Origin: Bacteroidales bacterium UBA3388
GTDB lineage: Bacteria; Bacteroidota; Bacteroidia; Bacteroidales; P3
Direction: 5' to 3'
Length of the DNA: 9,279 bases
NCBI GenBank assembly: GCA_002358855.1
Contig: DEPQ01000020.1
Span: forward strand, 1 to 9,279
Positions 1 to 7,065 of this stretch are shown in pieces. A program made the position numbers and the translations under genes. Each line of letters starts with the position of its first letter. The first letter of the stretch is position 1. The notes beneath the pieces are model-generated. The model was not told the origin of the DNA. It did no database searches and was given only the letters and a program-made list of their open reading frames with translations.

Positions 1-1019
1 GAAGCTTCAATGTCTAAAACTCCGGCAGAAACGTTTGGTTGGTTAGCAATAACTCCAACAGATGCTCCACCCATGCGGCAGAATCCTACTATAATGTTGC
101 GAGCATAACGTTCGTGTACTTGAAGGAATTTTCCATCATCAACAATTGCTGTGATAACTTCCATCATATCGTAAGGAAGATTTGGATTATCAGGAATAAT
201 GCTGTTTAATCTATCTTCCAATCTATCAAATGGATCGTTACATACTGTTGTTGGTGCTTCTTCTAAGTTATTATTTGGTATATATGAAAGCAATTCACGA
301 ATAGTTGCTATACCTTCTTCTTCTGTTTGTGCTAAGAAGTGAGATACACCTGACTTTGTTGAGTGGATTTCAGCTCCTCCCAAATCCTCTGTTGTAATAT
401 CTTCACCTGTAACAGTTTTTACAACTTTTGGTCCTGTAACAAACATATATGATGTTTGGTCAGACATCAAAATAAAGTCAGTTAAGGCTGGTGAATAAAC
501 CGCTCCACCTGCGCAAGGACCAAAAATAGCAGATATTTGAGGAACAACTCCTGATGCTAAGATATTTCTTTCAAATATTTCTGCATATCCTGCAAGTGAA
601 TTAACACCTTCTTGGATACGAGCTCCACCTGAGTCGTTTAATCCAATAACAGGAGCACCTACTGTCATAGCTTTATCCATTACTTTGCAGATTTTTTCTG
701 CCATCATTTCAGACAAAGCTCCTCCGAACACAGTAAAATCTTGTGCGAACACAAATACTAAACGTCCGTTGATTGTTCCTTGTCCTGTAACCACACCATC
801 AGAAAGGAATTTAGTGTCTGCCATTCCAAATTCTGAACATCTGTGTGTTACAAACATGTCAAACTCTTCAAAACTGTCTTGATCTAACAACAGTTCTATT
901 CTTTCTCTTGCGGTTAATTTACCTTTTGCATGTTGAGAGTCTATTCTCTTGATTCCACCTCCCAACTTTGCCTTTTCTCTGTTATCAAGCAATTGCTTGA
1001 TCTTTTCTTCAAAAGCCAT
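1..1019 (-). CDS. mmdA: Acyl-CoA carboxylase carboxytransferase subunit (methylmalonyl-CoA decarboxylase alpha / propionyl-CoA carboxylase beta type), partial
   Basis: The reading frame opens with ATG at 1019 on the minus strand and stays open to the left edge. 339 codons are visible and the 3' end is missing; family members are usually a little over 500 residues. Seen: an N-terminal crotonase-like carboxytransferase domain with SGGARIQEG (about residues 130-138) and GPCAGGAVYSPALTDF (about 167-182). These are the oxyanion-hole and acyl-CoA-binding signatures of this family. Known: such subunits move the carboxyl group between biotin and propionyl-/methylmalonyl-CoA, either as the sodium-pumping decarboxylase MmdA or as cytosolic propionyl-CoA carboxylase. 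Inferred: the epimerase gene just upstream, 32 nt away and cotranscribed, points to methylmalonyl-CoA as substrate and to propionate formation. The biotin carrier and membrane subunits that would separate MmdA from PccB would lie outside the window, so the symbol is provisional. Confidence 0.9.
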   Translation of the reverse strand, partial: MAFEEKIKQLLDNREKAKLGGGIKRIDSQHAKGKLTARERIELLLDQDSFEEFDMFVTHRCSEFGMADTKFLSDGVVTGQGTINGRLVFVFAQDFTVFGGALSEMMAEKICKVMDKAMTVGAPVIGLNDSGGARIQEGVNSLAGYAEIFERNILASGVVPQISAIFGPCAGGAVYSPALTDFILMSDQTSYMFVTGPKVVKTVTGEDITTEDLGGAEIHSTKSGVSHFLAQTEEEGIATIRELLSYIPNNNLEEAPTTVCNDPFDRLEDRLNSIIPDNPNLPYDMMEVITAIVDDGKFLQVHERYARNIIVGFCRMGGASVGVIANQPNVSAGVLDIEA

Positions 1020-1051
1020 TACTTTATGCTTAAAATATTATTATTTAAAAA

Positions 1052-1453
1052 TTATTTACAGCAAAGTTCTGTTAAAACGCCCATTGTTGATTTTGGATGT
1101 AAGAATCCTATATTTAGGTTTTCTGCTCCTTTTCTTGCTTGTTTGTCTATCAACTTAACGCCTTTTTCTTCTGCATCTTTTAATGCTTGATCAGTATTTT
1201 CTACTGCAAAAGCTATGTGATGAACTCCTGCACCTTTCTTTTCGATGAAAGAAGCAATAGTACTATCTGGGCTTGTAGCTTCTAATAACTCTATTTTAAC
1301 TTCTCCTACTTTAAAGAAAGCAGTTTTAACTTTTTGGTCTGCTACTTCTTCTATGTTGTAGCATTTTAATCCCATTACTTCTTCCCAATACTTGATAGCT
1401 TCTTCTAAATTAGAAACTGCTATCCCAATGTGTTCAATATGTGTTGGTGTCAT
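1052..1453 (-). CDS. mce: Methylmalonyl-CoA epimerase
   Basis: This 133-residue protein has the normal length for the family. It is a VOC/glyoxalase-fold enzyme that interconverts (R)- and (S)-methylmalonyl-CoA in the cytosol, linking the B12-dependent mutase to carboxylation or decarboxylation. Seen: the first half begins HIEHIGIAV (residues 5-13) and the second carries HHIAFAV (78-84). The likely metal ligands, by family pattern, are His8, Gln40, His79 and Glu129. The stretch IELLEATSPDS (54-64) and the C-terminal FLHPKSTMGVLTEL (117-130) are diagnostic of the epimerase rather than other VOC enzymes. It is the first gene of a unit with the carboxytransferase gene. A well-formed Bacteroidota promoter lies about 50 nt upstream. 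The ATG at 1453 is the only sensible start, and no Shine-Dalgarno sequence is visible. Confidence 0.94.
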   Translation of the reverse strand: MTPTHIEHIGIAVSNLEEAIKYWEEVMGLKCYNIEEVADQKVKTAFFKVGEVKIELLEATSPDSTIASFIEKKGAGVHHIAFAVENTDQALKDAEEKGVKLIDKQARKGAENLNIGFLHPKSTMGVLTELCCK

Positions 1454-1502
1454 GATAATTTGATGTTTTATTTTATGTTTAAAATTTATAAAAATAATTT
1501 TG

Positions 1503-1533
1503 CAAAATTACTGACTTTTTGATTACAAACAAA
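1503..1533 (-). promoter_or_regulatory. Predicted promoter of mce-mmdA
   Basis: On the minus strand TAATTTTG (1503-1510) fits the Bacteroidota -7 consensus TAnnTTTG, and TTTG (1530-1533) lies 19 nt upstream as the -33 element. Transcription would begin near 1496, giving a leader of about 45 nt before the epimerase ATG. The -33 element touches the edge of the hairpin at 1532-1565. Confidence 0.6.
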
Positions 1534-1565
1534 AAAAACTCACAAATAAATTTGCAAGTTTTTTT
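1532..1565 (-). terminator. Possible terminator of the DUF4837 lipoprotein gene
   Basis: An inverted repeat is centred on 1548-1549. The inner arms CAAAT (1543-1547) and ATTTG (1550-1554) are followed by a 2x2 mismatch and outer arms of 9 bp (1532-1540 with 1557-1565). On the minus strand the stem runs into eight T residues, as expected for an intrinsic terminator downstream of the gene ending at 1650. Much of the stem is A:T, so it is weak; it might be bidirectional. Confidence 0.4.
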
Positions 1566-1569
1566 ATCT

Positions 1570-1674
1570 CTCTTTTGTTTATTTATTTTTTTCTTTGTTT
1601 CAATAAATTATTCCTTTGATTTAAAAAATTATTTCTTTGTTTTATTTTACTAATTCTTTGTTTTATTTTCATAT
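1570..1674 (-). repeat. Imperfect 21-bp tandem array at the DUF4837 gene end
   Basis: Five units begin at 1570, 1591, 1612, 1633 and 1654, exactly 21 bp apart. On the plus strand four start with TTCTTTG or TCCTTTG; the leftmost has one extra T (CTCTTTTG). The rest of each unit is A/T only or nearly so. Read in the direction of the lipoprotein gene, each ends in CAAAGAA or CAAAGGA, apart from the divergent 1570 unit. The unit at 1654-1674 lies inside the last codons of that gene, where it encodes the ENKTKN tail; the others are downstream of the stop. The stretch 1625-1650 (minus) is identical over 26 nt to 6985-7010 (plus) at the end of recO. Confidence 0.75.
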
Positions 1675-2687
1675 TTTATTCCGTATGCAACAGATTCTAA
1701 TTGCATAAGTTGATCTCTCTTTGATTGCTTTGGAGAATACACAAAACAATCTATCATAACAAAGCGTTGTCCTTGGCTATCTTTAAAACAATAATTAACA
1801 AATGGCCCTCCCATAAAATCGTTATAAAGTCTCCAAAGTCCACGTGTTTCAATTGCTGTGATTTTTTCTTCTCCTATTTGAACAGTGTCGCTAATAAATC
1901 CAAAACGATGTTCAGTTCCCATATAAGATCCGCGAGTTGGACCCGGAATATATTTCTTTGCTAATTCATCTCTAAGAGCTATTATATTTTCTTGGCTAAA
2001 TTGTTCTTCGTTTTTATAATCCATTGCGTAAATCATAATACCTAAACTTCCATCTTTTGGTTCTTTTCTTAACCAAACAAAGTTTTCTTCATTAACTGCA
2101 AGATAAAACTCTTCGCTTAGAGTTAAATAAAAACCAAATTTACTTTTTAGTTTACGTGTGATGTCGGTATTTTCAAGTTTTTTAAAGGCTGAGTTTACTC
2201 TTCTATGCTCATTGTTGTAGAATTGAGTCTTTATCAAATCTGAAAACCTATTCATCAACGCAAAAAGACTGTCTCGATTATCTACAGAAAACTCAAAATA
2301 TGCCTGAGGATAGGATTTGTAATCTAATTGTTTCTTTAATTTATTTGGATTACCCGCTTTGATATCTATAATAATGATATTGCGATGTTTTGTAAACATT
2401 TCTGAATTGAAAAAGCCTGTTGGATTCATTTGAACAATATCAAAAAACGGTTCTGGTTGAGCAAGCCATGGGCAAGCTTTCATAAAATATTTTCCAACCG
2501 AGTCTTTTATTTCTCCTTTATAGACCTCATCAGGTATAACTAAGATTGCTTCTAAGGTTTTACCACCCGAAGAAGGTAATCCTTTCGATTCAGTATCTTG
2601 TTGAGTTGGTTCTTTTGAACAAGAAGTCATTAAGAATGAAAATACTAAAAATAGGATAAGAAATCCCAAAAATCCTTTACATTTCAT
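1650..2687 (-). CDS. DUF4837 family lipoprotein
   Basis: A protein of 345 residues when started at the ATG at 2687. That start gives MKCKGFLGFLILFLVFSFLM followed by a TSC lipobox with Cys23 as the lipidation site, so this is an exported lipoprotein. The frame stays open upstream to a TTG at 2723, but that TTG lies inside the predicted -7 box and can be discarded. Seen: PWLAQPEPFFDIVQM near the N-terminus, RNIIIID, NFVWLRKEP, and the run IPGPTRGSYMGTEHRFGF then ETRGLWRLYNDFMGGPFVNY and YSPKQSKRDQLMQLE. By recall these match DUF4837, a Bacteroidota-restricted family without an established function. The gene diverges from prfA and ends with adjacent TAG and TAA stops. Function is not inferred. 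Confidence 0.87.
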   Translation of the reverse strand: MKCKGFLGFLILFLVFSFLMTSCSKEPTQQDTESKGLPSSGGKTLEAILVIPDEVYKGEIKDSVGKYFMKACPWLAQPEPFFDIVQMNPTGFFNSEMFTKHRNIIIIDIKAGNPNKLKKQLDYKSYPQAYFEFSVDNRDSLFALMNRFSDLIKTQFYNNEHRRVNSAFKKLENTDITRKLKSKFGFYLTLSEEFYLAVNEENFVWLRKEPKDGSLGIMIYAMDYKNEEQFSQENIIALRDELAKKYIPGPTRGSYMGTEHRFGFISDTVQIGEEKITAIETRGLWRLYNDFMGGPFVNYCFKDSQGQRFVMIDCFVYSPKQSKRDQLMQLESVAYGIKYENKTKN

Positions 2688-2720
2688 AGTTATTACGCAA
2701 ATTATTTGATTATTTGACTG

Positions 2721-2728
2721 CAAAATTA
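2721..2728 (-). promoter_or_regulatory. Predicted -7 box for the DUF4837 gene
   Basis: TAATTTTG on the minus strand fits TAnnTTTG. It is about 34 nt upstream of the ATG at 2687, giving a leader of about 25 nt. No clear TTTG -33 element is seen. Only 13 nt separate it from the prfA -7 box on the other strand, so polymerases would compete for the two sites. Confidence 0.5.
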
Positions 2729-2741
2729 AGAATTTCTTTCG

Positions 2742-2749
2742 TAACTTTG
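2742..2749 (+). promoter_or_regulatory. Predicted -7 box for prfA
   Basis: TAACTTTG fits the Bacteroidota -7 consensus and lies 19 nt before the prfA ATG, so the leader would be only about 12-15 nt. A TTTG at 2713-2716 is 25 nt upstream, longer than the usual spacing, so the -33 element is uncertain. No Shine-Dalgarno sequence is seen; the leader is A/T-rich. Confidence 0.5.
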
Positions 2750-2768
2750 CACCTTAAAAATATTTTTT

Positions 2769-3839
2769 ATGTTAGAGAAGTTAGAAGCAATCAACGAAAA
2801 ATTCCTTGAAATAGAACAACAAATGAATGACCCTGAGGTAATGAACGATATGAAACATTACGTCAAGTTGAGCAAAGACTATAAAGATTTACAGCCAATA
2901 ATAGCTGCATACAAGGAATACAAGAATGTATTAGAGAATATAGACAATGCCAAATTTGTATTGAACAACGAAAAAGACGAAGAGTTCAGAGATATGGCAA
3001 AAGAAGAGTTAAGCGAATTGACAACAAAGAAAGACACAATGGAAGATGAGATTCGTTTAATGCTTATCCCTTCTGACCCACAAGATAGCAAGAATGCAAT
3101 TTTTGAAATCCGTGCAGGAACAGGCGGAGACGAAGCAAGTATTTTTGCAGGCGACCTTTACAGAATGTACACCAAGTTTTTTGAAAAAAAAGGCTGGAAA
3201 GTAGAAGTTGTAGACTTTACAGAAGGAACAGTAGGTGGCTATAAAGAAGTTGTTTTGAATGTTTCGGGCGAAGGAGTCTATGGACAAATGAAATATGAAT
3301 CAGGAGTACATCGTGTACAACGCGTTCCGCAAACCGAAACACAAGGAAGAGTTCACACATCTGCTGCTTCGGTTGTAGTTTTACCAGAAGCCGAAGAATT
3401 TGATGTAGATTTGAAGATGAGCGATATTAGAAAAGATACATTCTGTTCTTCAGGTCCAGGAGGGCAATCAGTAAATACAACTTACTCTGCTATTCGTTTA
3501 ACACACATTCCAACAGGAATTGTAGTTTCGTGTCAAGACCAAAAATCACAAATCAAAAACTTTGACAAAGCCTTAGTCGTTTTGCGTTCACGCTTATTTG
3601 AATTGGAATACAACAAATACTTAGAAGAAATTTCTTCTAAAAGAAAAACTATGGTTTCAACAGGAGACCGTTCAGCAAAGATTAGAACTTACAACTATCC
3701 TCAATCAAGAGTAACAGACCATCGAATCAATTGGACAATGTATAACTTGCCTGTATTTATGGACGGAGACATTCAAGACGTTTTAGATGCACTTCAACTT
3801 GCCGAAAATGCCGAAAGATTGAAAGAAGCCGTAAGTTAA
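2769..3839 (+). CDS. prfA: Peptide chain release factor 1
   Basis: This 356-residue protein has standard RF1 length. It recognises UAA and UAG in the ribosomal A site and triggers hydrolysis of peptidyl-tRNA. Seen: an N-terminal alpha-helical domain (about 1-100), the conserved RAGTGGDEAS block (115-124), the stop-codon-reading motif P187-Q-T189 in HRVQRVPQTETQGR, and the catalytic loop SGPGGQSVN with GGQ at 231-233. The Gln is normally methylated by PrmC; prmC is not in this window. The PxT motif, rather than SPF, and the absence of the RF2 frameshift signal identify RF1. It diverges from the DUF4837 gene and is followed on the same strand by porZ after 69 nt with no clear terminator, so it may be the first gene of prfA-porZ-recO. 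Confidence 0.98.
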   Translation: MLEKLEAINEKFLEIEQQMNDPEVMNDMKHYVKLSKDYKDLQPIIAAYKEYKNVLENIDNAKFVLNNEKDEEFRDMAKEELSELTTKKDTMEDEIRLMLIPSDPQDSKNAIFEIRAGTGGDEASIFAGDLYRMYTKFFEKKGWKVEVVDFTEGTVGGYKEVVLNVSGEGVYGQMKYESGVHRVQRVPQTETQGRVHTSAASVVVLPEAEEFDVDLKMSDIRKDTFCSSGPGGQSVNTTYSAIRLTHIPTGIVVSCQDQKSQIKNFDKALVVLRSRLFELEYNKYLEEISSKRKTMVSTGDRSAKIRTYNYPQSRVTDHRINWTMYNLPVFMDGDIQDVLDALQLAENAERLKEAVS

Positions 3840-3863
3840 TAAAATATTCGCAACATAATAATA

Positions 3864-3931
3864 AAGAAGAATCTGTCGTTTTATAGGAATATAAATAATT
3901 AAATAAAAATGATAAAACACAGATTCTTCTT
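3864..3931 (+). promoter_or_regulatory. Inverted repeat enclosing the porZ start codon
   Basis: AAGAAGAATCTGT (3864-3876) and ACAGATTCTTCTT (3919-3931) are perfect 13-nt reverse complements. The 42-nt loop holds the porZ ATG (3909-3911), and the downstream arm lies in codons 4-8 of the signal peptide. A T-rich run follows the right arm. In RNA this could present or restrict the start codon, or weakly attenuate read-through from prfA. No TAnnTTTG promoter is seen between prfA and porZ. Confidence 0.4.
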
Positions 3932-6257
3932 ATTTTTTGTATTTTTAATCAGTTTCTTAAATATAAAAGCCCAATATAGCAATTCTGTTTTGGGGCAATG
4001 GCGAGATCACCTTTCATATTATTCAACAAATTCAGTAAACAAAACAGATAATAAAATATTAGTTGGTTCCGAATCTTCCCTTTTTTATTATAATCCTATA
4101 ACTGATGAATGTGAAAGATTTTCTAAAGTAAATGGTCTTTCAGATGCAGGAGTTATTCTAACAGCATACGACCCTGAAACAAAAACAACAATAGTTACTT
4201 ATGAAAATTCAAACATTGACATCGTTCAAAACAACAAAGTCTATAATATTTCTGACATTAGAATTAGAAGTATTGAAGGAAGCAAAGAAATAAACTCTAT
4301 TTACTTCAATGATTCCAAGGCATATCTTTCTTGTGGCTTTGGAATAGTTGTTTTAGACCTCAAAAGAAAAGAAATTTACGACACTTACTATGTTGGAGAA
4401 AACAGTTCTAAGATAAAAGTCTATGCCGTAACAATAAATGACACTTCTATTTTTGCCGCAAGCGTAAACGGACTTTTGTATGCTCCTAAAAACAGCACCG
4501 CACTTGCAGCAAGTCAAACATGGAAAAAACTTCCAAATATCGCAAACAAAGGAAAAGATAATTTAGAGATAACAAACTTACTTTCGCTTGGTAATGGAAA
4601 ATTGTTAATCACCCTTCCAATTGCAGAAACGACTTTTTGCGATGTATATACCTTTGATGGAGAAAATTGGACAAATATTTTTGAAAACGAATACATAAAA
4701 GCCCTAAGACTAAGCGAAGGGAAATTGATTAAAATCGCATACAGAAGTTTAAATATTTATGATGTAAACAATTTAGTCAATGGAGGAGAGATTTATCACC
4801 TTAGTGATGAGTGGAATCCTGTGCATGGCATTCATTTAGATGTTAATGATGCGATAGTGGATTCGCAAGATCTTTGGCTCGCTCATCAAACAAAAGGACT
4901 AATTCGCTTAAAAGATTACAGAAACGGCACACACAACAAAAGCGAGCACTTCCCTGATGGACCAAAAAGCAATCATATCTATTCAATTACCTCATCTGAG
5001 GACGGGAAAATATACATTGCTCCCGGTGGAAAAACAATTCAAAATGCACCTCATGGTTTGGCAGCCGACATTTACACCTTTGACGGTTGGTGGTGGCAAT
5101 CTCTTTCAGAAGTTGAGGGACAAGATACAATAAAAGACTTATTGAACGTTACGATTGACCCAAATGATGCATCTCATCTTATGGCTTCTTCGTGGTGGAA
5201 CGGCGTAGTAGAAATAAAAGACAACAAAATAGTAAATGTTTACAATTATGCAAACACCGATAGCGTAATTCAACGACACCCATACTGTTATAGAATTGCC
5301 TCAGTTCAATATGACGTTTCTGGAAACTTACTTATTGCAAACTCTTTGGTGGAAAACGGTTTTTGTTACTTGAATTACCATAACGAATGGGGAGCTTTTG
5401 AGACCTATTCTTTTGTTGGAGAAAACGAACTCTTAGGAATGTGCTTGGACAAAAACTATCATTACAAATTTTTATGGACAAGTAACAACAAGATTTTGGT
5501 GATAAACAACAACGGAGATAAGATTTTGCTTGATCCAAACAAAGGAGCATTAGACGAAAGCACTAAGGTGAATTGCGTTGTGCAAGATATGGACGGAGAA
5601 ATGTGGATTGGAACAGACAAAGGCATAAAAGTAGCATACGGAATAGAGAATATATTTGAAACAAGCGATGGATTGCATTCAAATACCGAATGTAACAACA
5701 TTATTTATCAAGAAAACGGTATTGCACAATATCTTTTAAACTTTGAAAACGTTACTTGCATAATGATTGACGGCGGAAACAGGAAATGGGTTGGCACAGA
5801 AAGAAACGGAATCTATGTTTTATCTCCAACAGGTGGCGAACAAATCTATCATTTCACAGCAGAAAACAGCCCACTCATTTCAAATCGTATCATAAGTATG
5901 GCTCAAAACGGCAAAACGGGCGAAGTATTTATCGGAACCGATAGAGGACTAATTTCATACAAAGCAGAATCAATACAAGGTGCCAAAGAAAGTGGAAAAC
6001 TCATAGCATACCCTAATCCTTTGCGTCCTCACCACAGCGGAACGATTGCAATCAAAGGATTTGTCAGTGATTCTGATGTGCGAATTACCGATATGGCAGG
6101 CAATAGCGTTGCTCACCTTAAATCAATCGGCGGACAAGCGGTTTGGGACGGCAAAAACTTCAACGGAGAAGACGTCGCAGCAGGAGTTTACCTTATTTTT
6201 TCCTCAGCCGAAGAAGGAAAACACACCGCAAGCGGCAAAGTACTTATCATAAGATAA
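3909..6257 (+). CDS. porZ: PorZ-like type IX secretion system surface protein (beta-propeller plus C-terminal sorting domain)
   Basis: A 782-residue exported protein. The first 21 residues form a Sec signal peptide (MIKHRFFLFFVFLISF, then NIKA before Gln22). The mature part begins SVLGQWRDHLSYYSTNSV and soon reads SLFYYNPITDECERFSKVNGLSD, the expected start of a PorZ N-terminal propeller. Repeating propeller blades follow, with phrases such as MWIGTDKGIKVAYG, KWVGTERNGIYVLSPTGG and VFIGTDRGLISYKAE. Residues about 698-782 are an immunoglobulin-like sorting domain starting YPNPLRPHHSG, with GGQAVWDGKNFNGE and GVYLIF. Known: in Porphyromonas gingivalis PorZ joins PorU, PorV and PorQ in the attachment complex that anchors T9SS cargo to anionic LPS. 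The YPNPLRP and WDGKNF signatures favour PorZ over a generic two-component-like propeller protein. recO follows after 5 nt, so the two are translated from one message. Confidence 0.85.
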   Translation: MIKHRFFLFFVFLISFLNIKAQYSNSVLGQWRDHLSYYSTNSVNKTDNKILVGSESSLFYYNPITDECERFSKVNGLSDAGVILTAYDPETKTTIVTYENSNIDIVQNNKVYNISDIRIRSIEGSKEINSIYFNDSKAYLSCGFGIVVLDLKRKEIYDTYYVGENSSKIKVYAVTINDTSIFAASVNGLLYAPKNSTALAASQTWKKLPNIANKGKDNLEITNLLSLGNGKLLITLPIAETTFCDVYTFDGENWTNIFENEYIKALRLSEGKLIKIAYRSLNIYDVNNLVNGGEIYHLSDEWNPVHGIHLDVNDAIVDSQDLWLAHQTKGLIRLKDYRNGTHNKSEHFPDGPKSNHIYSITSSEDGKIYIAPGGKTIQNAPHGLAADIYTFDGWWWQSLSEVEGQDTIKDLLNVTIDPNDASHLMASSWWNGVVEIKDNKIVNVYNYANTDSVIQRHPYCYRIASVQYDVSGNLLIANSLVENGFCYLNYHNEWGAFETYSFVGENELLGMCLDKNYHYKFLWTSNNKILVINNNGDKILLDPNKGALDESTKVNCVVQDMDGEMWIGTDKGIKVAYGIENIFETSDGLHSNTECNNIIYQENGIAQYLLNFENVTCIMIDGGNRKWVGTERNGIYVLSPTGGEQIYHFTAENSPLISNRIISMAQNGKTGEVFIGTDRGLISYKAESIQGAKESGKLIAYPNPLRPHHSGTIAIKGFVSDSDVRITDMAGNSVAHLKSIGGQAVWDGKNFNGEDVAAGVYLIFSSAEEGKHTASGKVLIIR

Positions 6258-6262
6258 AGAAA

Positions 6263-6988
6263 ATGCCGACTTACTGTACAAAAGCCATTGTTCTTAGTGC
6301 GATTCCTTATTCCGAATCGAGCCTTATATGTAAACTTTACACAGAAGAATTTGGCTTAAAGTCGTATATTATTCGCTCAGCCAAAAAGAAAAACTCTCCA
6401 ACCCCTACCTCACACTTTCAACCCTTAAATATAATTGAATTTGAAGCCTACAATAGTCCAAAATCCAAGTTAGAAACAATAAAAAACTCCTCACTTATTT
6501 TAGAAAATCAATCTTTAAATTTCAGCATAATAAAAAATGCTTTAACATTCTTTGTTGCCGAAGTAGTACATCTTTCACTCAAAGAAGCAAATCCAAACAA
6601 AGAATTATTTGATTACTTATTTAATAAAACCTTTCTTTTAAAAAACTCACAAGATGAAGATTTAGCAGAATTTCATCTTTATTTCATGATAGAGTTTGCA
6701 GAAATTTTAGGCTCTGCTCCTATGAATAACTACTCTGAAAACTCTACTTTATTCAATCCTGTCTTAGGATTATTTTCCTCAAATGCCGAAGCAGAGAATT
6801 TTAACACAGACTTATCTTTGCGACTTCATTATTTACTCTCGAATTGCAAAGAAAAAAACTATCAAAAGACTTGTAAAAACAAAGCAGAACGTAATATATT
6901 ATTAGATGCCTTAATAATATTTTATTCTATTCACATAACAAATAATCAACCGATTAAATCACACAAAATTCTCTCAACAATTTTGTAA
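6263..6988 (+). CDS. recO: DNA repair protein RecO
   Basis: A 241-residue protein started at ATG 6263, five nucleotides after the porZ stop, which suggests translational coupling. The frame is open further back to 6143, but that stretch overlaps porZ and is Arg/Lys-rich antisense-like filler, so it is rejected. Seen: an N-terminal OB-fold signature (CTKAIVLSAIPYSESSLICKLYTEEFGLKSYIIR, about residues 5-38), then a helical domain with FFVAEVVHLSLKEANPN and FHLYFMIEFAEILGSAP. Known: RecO works with RecF and RecR in loading RecA onto SSB-coated single-stranded DNA. The four-cysteine zinc finger found in some RecO proteins is absent, as far as I recall a common state in Bacteroidota. The stop codon runs directly into the 79-bp terminator repeat. 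Confidence 0.9.
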   Translation: MPTYCTKAIVLSAIPYSESSLICKLYTEEFGLKSYIIRSAKKKNSPTPTSHFQPLNIIEFEAYNSPKSKLETIKNSSLILENQSLNFSIIKNALTFFVAEVVHLSLKEANPNKELFDYLFNKTFLLKNSQDEDLAEFHLYFMIEFAEILGSAPMNNYSENSTLFNPVLGLFSSNAEAENFNTDLSLRLHYLLSNCKEKNYQKTCKNKAERNILLDALIIFYSIHITNNQPIKSHKILSTIL

Positions 6989-7065
6989 AATAAAACAAAG
7001 AAATAATTTTCTAATTCAAAGAAAAAAAAGAGCGACTCTTTGTTTGAGTCACTCTTTTGAGTTAT
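6987..7065. repeat. 79-bp terminator repeat, copy A
   Basis: This segment matches 8873-8951 at 77 of 79 positions in the same orientation. It contains two 21-bp-phased CAAAGAA units (6996-7002 and 7017-7023) and then the hairpin. The differences are A rather than G at 6995 and A rather than G at 7051. It begins within the recO stop codon and contains the stop codon of the convergent lipoprotein gene. Confidence 0.95.
7026..7058. terminator. Bidirectional intrinsic terminator between recO and the CxxC lipoprotein gene
   Basis: Stem arms are AAAAGAGCGACTC (7026-7038) and GAGTCACTCTTTT (7046-7058), with loop TTTGTTT. Eight A residues (7022-7029) overlap the left arm and give an eight-T tract on the minus strand. 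Position 7051 causes a C/A mismatch in the plus-strand RNA but only a G-U wobble in the minus-strand RNA, so it should work better for the lipoprotein operon than for recO. Confidence 0.85.

Noticed and set aside
685..1190. Short plus-strand reading frames opposite mmdA and mce
   Set aside because: They are antisense to well-supported genes and lack any family resemblance.
1570..1674. CRISPR-like array
   Set aside because: Units are contiguous 21-bp A/T-rich repeats with no conserved repeat and unique spacer structure, and no cas genes are nearby.
2688..2723. Upstream TTG start for the DUF4837 gene
   Set aside because: It falls inside the predicted -7 box and would place 12 extra residues before an otherwise normal lipoprotein signal.
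2769..3839. Release factor 2 (prfB)
   Set aside because: The anticodon-like motif is P-Q-T, of the RF1 PxT type, rather than SPF, and there is no programmed frameshift site near the start.
4514..5701. Minus-strand reading frames within porZ
   Set aside because: Antisense shadows of a long, well-recognised coding region, with no promoter or protein signature.
6143..6262. N-terminal extension of recO by 40 codons
   Set aside because: It lies inside the porZ reading frame, is very rich in Arg and Lys, and has no family counterpart. The ATG at 6263 fits both the RecO N-terminus and the 5-nt gap.
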